Shown piece by piece: positions 8,462 to 16,215 of a stretch of 64,000 nucleotides of DNA. The notes under the pieces were generated by a model, which was not told the DNA's origin, did no database searches, and saw only the letters and a list, made by a program, of their open reading frames with translations. Each line of letters opens with the position of its first letter. The stretch's first letter is position 1. The stretch spans positions 144,547 through 208,546 of the forward strand of contig JAFDWH010000001.1 in NCBI GenBank assembly GCA_018268595.1, in the 5' to 3' direction. Made by a program: the position numbers and the translations under genes. The DNA comes from Actinomycetota bacterium. GTDB lineage: Bacteria; Actinomycetota; Thermoleophilia; Solirubrobacterales; Solirubrobacteraceae.

Positions 8462-8467
8462 ATCATA
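8462..8467 (-). promoter_or_regulatory. -10 box of the fmdB-like gene
   Basis: TATGAT on the minus strand lies 10 bases before the ATG at 8451, so the transcript would begin only a few bases from the start codon. The corresponding -35 position falls inside the CIRCE repeat. Confidence 0.55.
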
Positions 8468-8476
8468 GCCGACGCG

Positions 8477-8503
8477 TTGGCACTCTCGTGGTGCGAGTGC
8501 CAA
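8477..8503. promoter_or_regulatory. CIRCE operator (HrcA binding site)
   Basis: A perfect 9-9-9 inverted repeat, TTGGCACTC-N9-GAGTGCCAA, matches the CIRCE consensus TTAGCACTC-N9-GAGTGCTAA apart from one compensated pair, a form usual in GC-rich genomes. It lies between the divergent fmdB-like gene and glyS. It overlaps the -35 area of the former and is upstream of the -10 of glyS, so the fmdB-like gene is the more likely target. CIRCE normally controls groE/dnaK operons, none of which is in this window. Confidence 0.9.
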
Positions 8504-8539
8504 GGGCCGCCTCGGCGGCGCGGCCGGCGCCGTGCCGGG

Positions 8540-8545
8540 TAGAGT
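8540..8545 (+). promoter_or_regulatory. -10 box of glyS
   Basis: TAGAGT ends 10 bases before the ATG at 8556, predicting a leaderless or nearly leaderless glyS mRNA. No Shine-Dalgarno sequence is seen before the start. Confidence 0.45.
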
Positions 8546-8555
8546 CCGGCGTCCG

Positions 8556-9923
8556 ATGGGCGACGTCGTCACGATGGACAAGATCGTCTCGCTGTGCAAG
8601 CGGCGCGGCTTCATCTTCCCCTCCTCCGAGATCTACGGCGGAGTCGGCTCGACGTACGACTACGGGCACTACGGCGTGCTGCTCAAGACGAACGTCAAGA
8701 ACGAGTGGTGGCGCGCGATGCTGCAGGACCGCGACGACGTCGTCGCGCTCGACAGCGCGATCATCCAGAACCCGAAGGTATGGGAGGCGTCCGGCCACCT
8801 CGCCGGCTTCACCGACCCGCTCGTCGACTGCCGCACCTGCAAGCAGCGCTTCCGCGCCGACCACCTCGACCAGCTCGCGTGCGGCCTGAAGCCCTCCAAG
8901 CACCCCGGCGAGGGGCCTGACTGCGACCTGACCGAGGCGCGCGACTTCAACCTGATGTTCGAGACGACCGTCGGGCCGGTGAAGGAGTCCGGCGCGACTG
9001 TCTACCTGCGCCCCGAGACGGCCCAGGGCATCTTCATCAACTTCAAGAACGTCCTGCAGTTCAGCCGTAGAAAGCCGCCGTTCGGGATCGCGCAGATCGG
9101 CAAGTCGTTCCGCAACGAGATCACGCCCGGCAACTTCGTCTTCCGCACGCGCGAGTTCGAGCAGATGGAGATGGAGTTCTTCGTGCCGCCGGACGACGCC
9201 AAGAGATGGTTCGAGCACTGGCTGGCCGAGCGCGAACGCTGGTACGTCGAGCTGGGGATCCGCCCCGACCACCTGCGCCTGCGCGCGCACGACGCCGACG
9301 AGCTGTCGCACTACTCGTCCGGCACGAGCGACGTCGAGTACCTCTTCCCGATCGGGTGGTCCGAGCTGGAGGGGATCGCCGACCGCGGCGACTTCGACCT
9401 CTCGAGACACGCCGAGCACGCGAACGAGAAGCTCGAGTACGTCGACACGGCGACGAGAGAGCGCTACGTCCCGCACGTGATCGAGCCGGCCGCCGGCGCC
9501 GACCGCGCGACGCTCGCGTTCCTCGTCGACGCCTACGACGAGGAGCAGGTCGAGGGCGAGACGCGCACGCTGCTGCGGCTGCACCCGCGCCTCGCGCCGG
9601 TGAAGGTCGCCGTGATGCCGCTCGTGAAGAAGGACGGCCAGCCGGAGGTCGCGCGCGAGGTCTACGCCGACCTGCGCCGCCGCATGCAGGCCGAGTACGA
9701 CGAGGGCGGCTCGATCGGCAAGCGCTACCGCCGCCAGGACGAGATCGGCACGCCCTGGGGCGTGACCGTCGACCACCAGACGCTCGAGGACCGGACCGTG
9801 ACGCTGCGCGACCGCGACTCGCTGGAGCAGGTCCGCATCCCGATCGACGAGCTCGGCGACGAGCTCGAGCGGCGCCTGCGGGCGCCGTGGACGACGCCGA
9901 AGCTCGCGACCGCGAGCTCGTAG
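8556..9923 (+). CDS. glyS: glycyl-tRNA synthetase, class II homodimeric type
   Basis: A 455-residue single-chain glycyl-tRNA synthetase. Typical segments are SSEIYGGVGSTYDYGHYG near the N-terminus, FNLMFETTVGP, the motif 2 region LRPETAQGIFINFKN, and RIGKSFRNEITPGNF-like FRNEITPGNFVFR. The C-terminal anticodon-binding part contains RRQDEIGTPWGVTVD. The ATG at 8556 is chosen since it follows a -10 box at leaderless distance; an in-frame ATG at 8574 is possible. It converges with the TetR gene, leaving 7 bases between stops. Confidence 0.95.
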   Translation: MGDVVTMDKIVSLCKRRGFIFPSSEIYGGVGSTYDYGHYGVLLKTNVKNEWWRAMLQDRDDVVALDSAIIQNPKVWEASGHLAGFTDPLVDCRTCKQRFRADHLDQLACGLKPSKHPGEGPDCDLTEARDFNLMFETTVGPVKESGATVYLRPETAQGIFINFKNVLQFSRRKPPFGIAQIGKSFRNEITPGNFVFRTREFEQMEMEFFVPPDDAKRWFEHWLAERERWYVELGIRPDHLRLRAHDADELSHYSSGTSDVEYLFPIGWSELEGIADRGDFDLSRHAEHANEKLEYVDTATRERYVPHVIEPAAGADRATLAFLVDAYDEEQVEGETRTLLRLHPRLAPVKVAVMPLVKKDGQPEVAREVYADLRRRMQAEYDEGGSIGKRYRRQDEIGTPWGVTVDHQTLEDRTVTLRDRDSLEQVRIPIDELGDELERRLRAPWTTPKLATASS

Positions 9924-9930
9924 CCGGGCG

Positions 9931-10566
9931 CTACCGCGCGTCGGCGATCAGCGCATGGGCGGCCGCGACGGCGGCGGCCAGCAGCGGGCGCGGATCGAGG
10001 TCCGGCTCGGTCAGGAAGCGCAGCGCCAGCCCGTCGGCGAGCGCGAGCAGCACGCCCGCGACCGCGTCGGGATCGTCGCCCAGCCGCACGACGCCCTCGT
10101 CCTGCTTGGACTTCAGCGACGTCGCGAGGTCGCTGCGCGCGGCGCGCCCGAGCGCCGCCAGCTCGCCGGCGATCTCGTCGTTGCGACGCGAGAGCGTGAA
10201 CAGCTCGTGCATCAGCACGACGAAGCCGGGGTCGCGCCCGACGAGCTGCTCGAGGCTGCGCACCATCGCGTCGATGAAGTCGTCGGCCGTCTGCGCGTCG
10301 CCGAGCGACGCCGCGAGCGCGGCGAGCCGGATCTCCGAGTCGCGCCGCACGACCTCGACGAGCAGCCGCTCCTTCGTGCCGAAGTAGTAGTGCAGCAGCC
10401 CGCGCGAGACGCCCGCCTCGCGCGCGACGTGGTCGAACGTCGAGCCGGCGGCGCCACGCGCGGCGACGCTCTCGCGCATCGCGTCGACGATCCGCTTCGC
10501 CTTGTCGCTCTCGAGCGGCCGCGCGGCCCCGGAGGGCGTGCCGCTGGCGGGTGTGGTGACTGCCAT
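9931..10566 (-). CDS. TetR-family transcriptional regulator
   Basis: A 211-residue regulator with a TetR helix-turn-helix at about residues 22-68, seen as STFDHVAREAGVSRGLLHYYFGTKERLL. The remaining all-helical ligand domain (LVGRDPGFVVLMHELFTLSRR) is of the AcrR-like C-terminal type. A TACGAT -10 box at 10574-10579 sits 7 bases before the ATG, so the mRNA is probably leaderless. No neighbouring efflux or catabolic gene points to its target; autoregulation is possible. Confidence 0.9.
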   Translation of the reverse strand: MAVTTPASGTPSGAARPLESDKAKRIVDAMRESVAARGAAGSTFDHVAREAGVSRGLLHYYFGTKERLLVEVVRRDSEIRLAALAASLGDAQTADDFIDAMVRSLEQLVGRDPGFVVLMHELFTLSRRNDEIAGELAALGRAARSDLATSLKSKQDEGVVRLGDDPDAVAGVLLALADGLALRFLTEPDLDPRPLLAAAVAAAHALIADAR

Positions 10567-10573
10567 CGTGCCG

Positions 10574-10579
10574 ATCGTA
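10574..10579 (-). promoter_or_regulatory. -10 box of the TetR gene
   Basis: TACGAT on the minus strand, 7 bases before the ATG at 10566; leaderless spacing. Confidence 0.45.
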
Positions 10580-10588
10580 GTCGGTTGG

Positions 10589-10635
10589 CCGGCCGGCGGG
10601 CGTCCCACCGGCCGGCGACGTCGACGGCGCCGTCG
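10589..10635 (-). terminator. GC-rich hairpins downstream of the Lys-rich membrane protein gene
   Basis: Directly after the minus-strand stop at 10637 lies a perfect 14-base palindrome (10622-10635) and then a pair of CCGGCCGG arms (10589-10596 and 10608-10615). There is no U tract. They may end transcription of the gene at 10637-11077 before the TetR promoter. Confidence 0.3.
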
Positions 10636-10636
10636 C

Positions 10637-11077
10637 TCAGGCGGACGGCGGTTCCGTGGCCGGCGCGGTGGAGCCGTAGTCGAACTCCTCCTCCTTGCCG
10701 AACAGGGTGTCGAGCACCTTGGTGCGCAGGTCCTCGCTGACGGCCAGCGCGACCGCCGCGCCGACCAGCAGGAGCAGCAGCTTGCGACCGACGCCGGCCT
10801 TGCGCCGCTTGCGCTTGGGACCCTCCTTGAGCGCGCTCCCGGCGTCTTTGAGCGCCTCCGCAGCCTGCTTGATGTCCTTCTGGACCTTCTTGTCGTTGAC
10901 CGCGTCGCGCGGGCTCTTGCTGTCGGTGATGCGGTCGTACGCGTCCTTGGCCGCCTCGAACGCGACGCGGAAGTTGTCGCGCAGCTCCTCGTCCTCGGCG
11001 AGCCGCTGGACCCACGGGCTGGTCGTCGCCGCGGCCGCGCTCGCCGCTTTCCTGGCCTGCTTCGTGCGTGCTGCCAT
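10637..11077 (-). CDS. uncharacterised single-pass membrane protein with Lys-rich region
   Basis: A 146-residue protein starting MAARTKQARK. A charged helical region (about residues 20-95, ELRDNFRVAFEAAKDAYDRI and KKVQKDIKQAAEAL) leads into a basic patch KRKRRKAG. One hydrophobic helix follows (KLLLLLVGAAVALAVSEDL, about residues 99-117), with a short acidic, Pro/Ser-rich tail. I recognise the general shape of actinobacterial proteins with a helical N-terminus and one membrane anchor, but no named family. A GGGAG Shine-Dalgarno-like stretch precedes the ATG. Confidence 0.75.
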   Translation of the reverse strand: MAARTKQARKAASAAAATTSPWVQRLAEDEELRDNFRVAFEAAKDAYDRITDSKSPRDAVNDKKVQKDIKQAAEALKDAGSALKEGPKRKRRKAGVGRKLLLLLVGAAVALAVSEDLRTKVLDTLFGKEEEFDYGSTAPATEPPSA

Positions 11078-11154
11078 GCGGGGTGCTCCCTTGCGCTCGC
11101 TTGCTCGGATGTGCGGCGAGCATACCCAGTGCCCGATGGGGCGACGCGCGTTGC

Positions 11155-11397
11155 TCAGGCGCGCCGGCGCTGCTCGTCGTAGAGCGCCAGCAGCTCGCTC
11201 GGGAGCAGCTCTAGGCCGTCGGCGATCTGCAGCAGCGTCGTCAGGCGCACGTCGCGGTTGGCCCGCTCGATCTCGCTGACGTGCTTGGCGGCGAGGCCGG
11301 CCGCCTGCGCCAGCGCCTCCTGGCTCATGTCGCGGTCTCGGCGCGCACGACGGACCACGCGCCCGAAGTCGACCAGCCTGGCGTCGGGCGTCCGCAT
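11155..11397 (-). CDS. small XRE-family helix-turn-helix regulator
   Basis: An 80-residue protein that is essentially one XRE/Cro-type DNA-binding domain: RRARRDRDMSQEALAQAAGL followed by the recognition region AKHVSEIERANRDVRLTTL and the closing helices LQIADGLELLPSELLALY. It closely resembles the second XRE gene at 11583-11822, so the two are probably an old tandem duplication. There is no sensor domain. An imperfect operator-like pair GGTGGAA / TTCCACC (11402-11408, 11432-11438) lies just upstream. Confidence 0.88.
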   Translation of the reverse strand: MRTPDARLVDFGRVVRRARRDRDMSQEALAQAAGLAAKHVSEIERANRDVRLTTLLQIADGLELLPSELLALYDEQRRRA

Positions 11398-11510
11398 GTG
11401 CGGTGGAAGCCTTGACCTCCGATCGGCGTATTTCCACCCATCATCGTTGGAGTTTCGCTATTGATGCGTGGACTTCTCGGTCAGTTTGTAGGAGTATCGA
11501 AGCGGGGACA

Positions 11511-11543
11511 GGAGGCGTCCCGGCAGGGGGCCGGGACGCCTCC
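11511..11543 (-). terminator. strong hairpin terminator after the second XRE gene
   Basis: A perfect 14-bp stem (arms 11511-11524 and 11530-11543) with a 5-base loop lies 39 bases past the stop of the XRE gene at 11583 in its direction of transcription. There is no clear U tract, as is usual in such GC-rich genomes. Confidence 0.6.
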
Positions 11544-11582
11544 CCGGCGTGCCCGCGGCCGCGCGCGCCGCCGCGAGCTCCC

Positions 11583-11822
11583 TCAGCCGGCCTCCGACTG
11601 CTGCTCGTAGAGCGCCATCAGCTCGGTCCCGGTGAGGCCCAGGCCGGCGGCGAGGCGCATGAAGGTGGCGAGGCCCGGGTCCTTGTTGCCGCGTTCCAGC
11701 TCGCTCACGTGCTTCGAACCGATCCGCGCCCTCCGCGCGAGCGCGTCCTGGCTCAGGTCGCGCTCGCGGCGCGCGCGTCTCAGCGTTCTGCCGAACGCGC
11801 CGGTTGGCCTGTCGCCTCCCAT
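11583..11822 (-). CDS. small XRE-family helix-turn-helix regulator (paralogue)
   Basis: A 79-residue single-domain XRE regulator starting MGGDRPTGAFG. RRARRERDLSQDALARRARI gives the first helices, then the recognition region SKHVSELERGNKDPGLATF and LAAGLGLTGTELMALYEQQ. It shares the ALAxxA-x-KHVSE-ER core with its neighbour at 11155-11397. It lies 104 bases downstream of lon on the same strand. A regulatory link to lon/hsp20 is a guess from position only. Confidence 0.87.
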   Translation of the reverse strand: MGGDRPTGAFGRTLRRARRERDLSQDALARRARIGSKHVSELERGNKDPGLATFMRLAAGLGLTGTELMALYEQQSEAG

Positions 11823-11926
11823 CACGCAGAAATCCTGCGCCACCCCTGGCTGGCATTCCACCGTCCGTGGGGTGAGATTGGCTGCCCATGGGAGGAGGTT
11901 CTCCCTCCATGGCGTGAACCGTCGCC

Positions 11927-14335
11927 TCAGGCCGCGGCGCGGCGGCGTGCGCGGCGCGGGCCAAGCGCCTGCTCGAGCACCTCGTCGATGCGCTCGACGA
12001 AGTGCAGCTCGAGGTCTCTGCGCAGGTGCGCGGGGATCTCGTCGGCGTCCTGCGCGTTGCGCGCCGGCGCGATCACGTGGCGGATGCCGCTGCGCTGCGC
12101 GGCCAGCGCCTTCTCCTTCAGCCCGCCGATCGGCAGCACCTGGCCGGTCAGCGTGATCTCGCCCGTCATCGCGACGTCGGAGCGCACCGGCCGTCCGCTC
12201 AGCAGCGACCACAGCGCGGTCGCCATCGTCACGCCGGCGCTCGGGCCGTCCTTCGGGATCGCGCCCGCCGGCACGTGCACGTGCAGGTCGTGTCTGGCGA
12301 ACCAGTCGTCGGCGACGCCGTCGGGCGGGTGACTGCGCACCCACGACAGCGCCGCCTGCGCCGACTCGCGCATCACGTCGCCGAGCTGCCCGGTGATCGT
12401 CAGCTTGCCGGAGCCCGGCATCGCGGTCGCCTCGACGAACAGCACGTCGCCGCCGGCCGGCGTCCATGCGAGCCCGGTCGCGACGCCCGGCTCGGACGTG
12501 CGCCGGCGTGTCTCGCTGAAGACTCTGCGCTTGCCGAGCAGCTCGCGCGCCCGCGCGGCGCCGATCGCGACCTTTCTTCTCGCCTTGCCCTCGGCGACCT
12601 GGCGCGCGACCTTGCGGCAGATCGAGCCGATCTCGCGCTCGAGCCCGCGCACGCCCGCCTCGCGCGTGTACTCCGCGATGACCACCTTGAGCGCCGCGTC
12701 GCTGAACGCGATCTGGCTCGGCCGCAGACCGTTGCGCTCGACCTGGCGCGGCACGAGGTAGCGGCGCGCGATCTCGAGCTTCTCCGCCTCCGTGTAGCCG
12801 GCGAGCTGGATCGTCTCCATGCGGTCGCGCAGCGGCCCGGGGATCGTCTCCAGCGTGTTCGCGGTCGTCACGAACATCACCTCGGAGAGGTCGAACGGCA
12901 GGTCGAGGTAGTGGTCGCGGAAGGTCGCGTTCTGCTCGGGGTCGAGCACCTCGAGCATCGCGCTCGCCGGGTCCCCGCGGAAGTCGGCGCCCATCTTGTC
13001 GATCTCGTCGATCATGAACAGCGGGTTCCTCGTGCCGGCGTCGCGCAGCGCGCGCACGATCACGCCCGGCATCGCGCCGATGTAGGTGCGGCGGTGGCCG
13101 CGGATCTCCGCCTCGTCGCGCACGCCGCCGACGCTGATGCGCTCGAATCTGCGTCCGAGCGCCCGCGCGATCGATCTGCCGAGCGACGTCTTGCCGACGC
13201 CCGGCGGGCCGACCAGGCACAGGATCGAGGAGCGCGCCGGGACGTCCTCTCTCTCCGCCATCAGCTTGCGCACGGCGAGGAACTCGAGGATGCGGTCCTT
13301 CACCTGCTCGATGTCGTAGTGGTCCTCGTCGAGCACTCTGCGCGCGTGGCGCAGGTTGAGGTTGTCCTGCGTGCGGGCGCTCCACGGCATCGAAGCGATC
13401 CACTCCAGGTAGCTGCGGATCACGCCGTGCTCGGCCGCCGCCGGCGGCAGCCGCTCGAGCCGCGCCAGCTCGCGGTCGACCTGCTTGCGCACCGCCTCGG
13501 GCAGCTCGAGCGCGTCGAGCTGCTCGCGCAGCTCGTTCGCCTCCGCCTGCATCTCGTCGCCCTCGCCCAGCTCGTCCTGGATCGCTCTGAGCTGCTGGCG
13601 CAGGAAGTACTCGCGCTGCGTTCTGTCGAGCTCGGACTGGACCTGCGACTGGATCTTCGAGCCGAGCGCGACGACCTCCAGCTCGCGCGCGAGCATCTCC
13701 GACAGGCGCCGCAGCCGCTTGGCGACGTCGCGCTCCTCCAGCAGCGCCTGCTTCTCCTCGGTTCTGAGCCGCAGCGCGCCGGCGATCAGGTGGCTCAGCG
13801 CGCCGGGGTCGTCGAGGTTCGCGACCGCGACGTGCAGCTCCTCCGGCAGGTAGGGGACCTGCTCGACGATGTTCGTGAACGTCGCCTGCACGTTGCGGAC
13901 GAGCGCGAGCAGCTCCGGCGTCTCGGTCGTCGATATGTCCGGCAGCTCCTCGACCTGCGCGACGAGGTACGGGTCGGTGTGCGCGTAGCCGGTGACGCGG
14001 ATTCGCTGCGTCGCCTGCACGAGGATCCGCAGCGTCCCGTCGGGCACCTTCAGCATCCGCGCCACGACCCCGACGACGCCGACGTCGTAGAGGTGCTCCG
14101 GGCCGGGCGCCTCGATCTCGGGGTCGCGGCTGGCGACCATCGCGATCAGGCGGTCGCCGCCGAGCGCGTCGTTGATCAGCGCCATCGAGCGCTCCTGCCC
14201 GACCGCGAGCGGGACGAGCGTCTCGGGGAACGTGACGGTGTCACGCAGCGGCAGGACCGGCAGCGTCGCGGGCAGCCCGCGCTGCGTCGGCACCTCGATC
14301 TCGCGCGCGCCGCCGGGTCTGCCGACCTCGATCAT
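11927..14335 (-). CDS. lon: ATP-dependent protease La (Lon)
   Basis: An 802-residue full-length Lon. The N-terminal substrate-binding domain (LPVLPLRDTVTFPETLVPL) is followed by an AAA+ module with Walker A GPPGVGKTSLG near residue 375 and Walker B FMIDEIDKMG. The C-terminal protease domain carries the catalytic Ser in KDGPSAGVTMATA and the catalytic Lys in GGLKEKALAAQR. It degrades misfolded and regulatory proteins in the cytoplasm. Its ATG overlaps the hsp20 stop by one base, so both are made from one heat-shock-type operon. AGA arginine codons are noticeably frequent. Confidence 0.97.
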   Translation of the reverse strand: MIEVGRPGGAREIEVPTQRGLPATLPVLPLRDTVTFPETLVPLAVGQERSMALINDALGGDRLIAMVASRDPEIEAPGPEHLYDVGVVGVVARMLKVPDGTLRILVQATQRIRVTGYAHTDPYLVAQVEELPDISTTETPELLALVRNVQATFTNIVEQVPYLPEELHVAVANLDDPGALSHLIAGALRLRTEEKQALLEERDVAKRLRRLSEMLARELEVVALGSKIQSQVQSELDRTQREYFLRQQLRAIQDELGEGDEMQAEANELREQLDALELPEAVRKQVDRELARLERLPPAAAEHGVIRSYLEWIASMPWSARTQDNLNLRHARRVLDEDHYDIEQVKDRILEFLAVRKLMAEREDVPARSSILCLVGPPGVGKTSLGRSIARALGRRFERISVGGVRDEAEIRGHRRTYIGAMPGVIVRALRDAGTRNPLFMIDEIDKMGADFRGDPASAMLEVLDPEQNATFRDHYLDLPFDLSEVMFVTTANTLETIPGPLRDRMETIQLAGYTEAEKLEIARRYLVPRQVERNGLRPSQIAFSDAALKVVIAEYTREAGVRGLEREIGSICRKVARQVAEGKARRKVAIGAARARELLGKRRVFSETRRRTSEPGVATGLAWTPAGGDVLFVEATAMPGSGKLTITGQLGDVMRESAQAALSWVRSHPPDGVADDWFARHDLHVHVPAGAIPKDGPSAGVTMATALWSLLSGRPVRSDVAMTGEITLTGQVLPIGGLKEKALAAQRSGIRHVIAPARNAQDADEIPAHLRRDLELHFVERIDEVLEQALGPRRARRRAAA

Positions 14336-14823
14336 CAGGCCGGCGCGTCCGCGTCGGGAGCGTCGGCGGCGTCCGCGTGGGAGACCTCGATCGGCACGCT
14401 GTGGCGGCGCGACTCGGGCTGCGCGAGCGGCAGCTCGACGCGCAGCAGCCCGTCCTCGTAGACGGCTCTCGCCTCCTCCGCGCGGACGTCCGCGCCGAGC
14501 TGCACGACGCGCCGGAAGGGACCGTGCTCGATCTCCACCTGCTGGTAGACGCGCCCCTCCCGCTCGGTCGCGCGGCGCTCGCCGCTCAGCACCAGCTCGC
14601 GGCCCTGGATCTCGAGCCCGAGGCGGTCGGCGTCGATGCCGGCCAGCTCGGCCGTCACGATCGCGCGCGGCGGGTCGTCCGCGTAGGAGACGTCGACCGC
14701 GGGCGAGAAGCCGGCGCGCTTGCGCGGCGCGATCCCCGAGCGGTGGAAGACGTCGCCGAACAGCTCGTCCATCTCGCGCCGCATGCGCTCGAAGTTGGCG
14801 AACAGGTCCCGCTCGGGAGGCAC
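14335..14823 (-). CDS. Hsp20/alpha-crystallin small heat shock protein
   Basis: A 162-residue small heat shock protein: a short N-terminal helix (FERMRREMDELFGDVF), an alpha-crystallin domain at about residues 40-135 (AELAGIDADRLGLEIQGRELVLSGER and YEDGLLRVELPL), and a C-terminal VPIEV tail resembling the oligomerisation IxI motif. It holds unfolded proteins for refolding. The start is a GTG, 6 bases after a TAGATT -10 box (14830-14835), so the lon operon mRNA is probably leaderless. No CIRCE or HAIR repeat is seen upstream. Confidence 0.93.
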   Translation of the reverse strand: MPPERDLFANFERMRREMDELFGDVFHRSGIAPRKRAGFSPAVDVSYADDPPRAIVTAELAGIDADRLGLEIQGRELVLSGERRATEREGRVYQQVEIEHGPFRRVVQLGADVRAEEARAVYEDGLLRVELPLAQPESRRHSVPIEVSHADAADAPDADAPA

Positions 14824-14829
14824 GGCTGC

Positions 14830-14835
14830 AATCTA
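14830..14835 (-). promoter_or_regulatory. -10 box of the hsp20-lon operon
   Basis: TAGATT on the minus strand, 6 bases before the GTG start at 14823; leaderless spacing. Confidence 0.45.
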
Positions 14836-14890
14836 CCCGCTTCGCGCGGCGTGGCCGGCCCCGCCGCGCCGCCGCGCGCGAGCGGCGTCG

Positions 14891-15649
14891 TCAGATCTCG
14901 TAGACCGCGCCCTCGCGCGCCAGCTCGACCGGCCCGCCGAACTCGCGCTCGGCCTCGCCCACCGCCCAGGCGGCGTCGTGGTCGGCCGAGATGTGCGTCA
15001 GCACGAGCCGCCGCGCGGCCGCGCGCCGCGCGTGCTCGCCGGCCTCCGCCGGGGTGAGGTGCCCGCGCTGCTGCTCGCCTTCCGGCTGCTCGAGCGTCGC
15101 CTCGAGCATCAGCAGGTCGGTGTCGCGCGCGAGCTGCACGATCGCGTCGTTGGGGCGGCAGTCGGCGCCGTAGGTGAAGCTCGCGCCGCCGGCGCTCACC
15201 TGCACCGCGTGCGTGCGGATGAAGTGAGGGACCTCGTGGAAGCGCACGCGCAGCGGGTCGAGCGCGAGCTCGGCCGCGGGGTCGTACTCGTGCACCTCGA
15301 ACGACTGCTCGATCAGCTCCTCCGCCTGCCACGCTCCGGTGATGCGGCGCAGCGTCTCGCGGCCGCCCGGCGGGACGTGGAGCTGCGGCCGGCTGCCGGC
15401 GGCGCGCGCCTGGTGCGAGTACGCGAGCGCGTACGCGTACGGGATCAGGTCCATGAAGTGATCCGCGTGCAGGTGAGAGATCACGACCGCGCACACGTCG
15501 GTGAACGCGCGCGCCGCGCGCAGCTTCGCGAACACGCCGTTGCCGCAGTCGAGCAGCAGGCAGCGACCGCCCGCCTCCACCAGATAGCCGCTGCACGCGC
15601 CACCCGGGTCCTGCCAGGCCGGTGACTTGCCGAGCACGGTGATCCTCAT
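14891..15649 (-). CDS. metallo-beta-lactamase-fold hydrolase (RNase Z-like)
   Basis: A 252-residue MBL-fold protein. It opens MRITVLGKSPAWQDPGGACSGYLVE with LLLDCGNG, then the zinc-binding HLHADHFMDL motif near residue 59, YGADCRPND and a late LTHIS. This arrangement is that of the RNase Z/arylsulfatase-like branch. In actinobacteria such proteins are annotated as MBL-fold metallohydrolases, and some act as phosphodiesterases on cyclic nucleotides; the substrate here is unknown. The ATG at 15649 is chosen because it opens directly into the first beta strand. Confidence 0.88.
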   Translation of the reverse strand: MRITVLGKSPAWQDPGGACSGYLVEAGGRCLLLDCGNGVFAKLRAARAFTDVCAVVISHLHADHFMDLIPYAYALAYSHQARAAGSRPQLHVPPGGRETLRRITGAWQAEELIEQSFEVHEYDPAAELALDPLRVRFHEVPHFIRTHAVQVSAGGASFTYGADCRPNDAIVQLARDTDLLMLEATLEQPEGEQQRGHLTPAEAGEHARRAAARRLVLTHISADHDAAWAVGEAEREFGGPVELAREGAVYEI

Positions 15650-15752
15650 GAGCGCGGAGCTCCCACGACGGGCGGGATCGTAGCCGCACGCGAGGAGACC
15701 CGACTCCGCCGGCACCCGGGGCGCCTCCGGCGCGCGCGGCGTGAGCGCGCGC

Positions 15753-15983
15753 TCACGTGTGCAAGGCGGCCTGTTCCTGAGCCGTGGGGAACGCCCACAC
15801 GGCCTGCGTGCGGCGCTCCTGGCGGAACTGGAAGCGCAGCTGCCGGGGCGGCCGCAGGCCGTCGGGATGCGCCGGGCGAAACGTCGCGCACGGCTCGTCG
15901 TCGGGCAAGGCACAGAGCAGGTTCCTGCTGAAGAAGCAGTCCTCGCAACTCACCTTGCGCGCGCTCCCACGACCCTTCGCCAT
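15753..15983 (-). CDS. small four-cysteine protein, possibly metal-binding
   Basis: A 76-residue protein with a CEDCFFSRNLLC stretch and a fourth Cys eight residues on (DDEPCATF), which looks like a zinc- or iron-sulfur-binding knuckle. The rest is basic and featureless. Either ATG 15983 or an in-frame GTG at 15995 could be the start; a GAGGAGG run lies just before the GTG and 12 bases before the ATG. No family is recognised. It is monocistronic, upstream of the MBL-fold gene on the same strand. Confidence 0.55.
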   Translation of the reverse strand: MAKGRGSARKVSCEDCFFSRNLLCALPDDEPCATFRPAHPDGLRPPRQLRFQFRQERRTQAVWAFPTAQEQAALHT

Positions 15984-16032
15984 CCTCCCGCTCACCCTCC
16001 TCGATCCGTTCGCCGTGCCTCAGGAGGCGGCA

Positions 16033-16119
16033 ATGAAAGCGGACGCGGCGGGGACCCTCAACGCCGTTTTTCGCAAATCGCAGGAACTTTCCGTCGCGAG
16101 CGAAAAAGCCTGCAAATGA
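16033..16119 (+). CDS. possible 28-residue small protein
   Basis: A short frame starting MKADAAGTLNAV and ending EKACK. It has a good AGGAGG Shine-Dalgarno 5 bases before the ATG, lies in a stretch visibly poorer in G+C than its surroundings, and is followed within 31 bases by a terminator-like hairpin. No promoter is evident and no homologue is recognised. It could equally be part of a small RNA or of the leader of the opposite gene at 15983. Confidence 0.3.
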   Translation: MKADAAGTLNAVFRKSQELSVASEKACK

Positions 16120-16149
16120 CCACTTTCTGAGCCCGTCTGACATAAACGG

Positions 16150-16169
16150 CCCGCATTTTGCGGGTCTTT
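16150..16169 (+). terminator. intrinsic terminator
   Basis: CCCGC-ATTTT-GCGGG followed by TCTTT on the plus strand: a short stem with a U-rich tail, rare in this window. It would end transcription of the 16033-16119 frame or of a small RNA. Confidence 0.55.
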
Positions 16170-16215
16170 CCCGGCGGCGGCTGCGCGGAGGGCGGCCGTC
16201 ATGCTACGGGCACCC

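Noticed and set aside
11889..11910. GGAGG/CCTCC hairpin as lon terminator
   Set aside because: The stem is 5 bp with an 8-base loop and no T tract, too weak to call.
12002..14461. 819-codon plus-strand frame opposite lon
   Set aside because: It lies antisense to a lon gene with all catalytic motifs and translates to Arg/Ala/His-rich low-complexity sequence typical of the opposite strand in GC-rich DNA.
15646..16143. minus-strand frame starting MSDGLRKWSFAGFF as a longer gene upstream of the four-Cys protein
   Set aside because: The first 40 residues look protein-like, but the frame then runs out of phase through the four-Cys gene and lacks a Shine-Dalgarno; not convincing without homologues.
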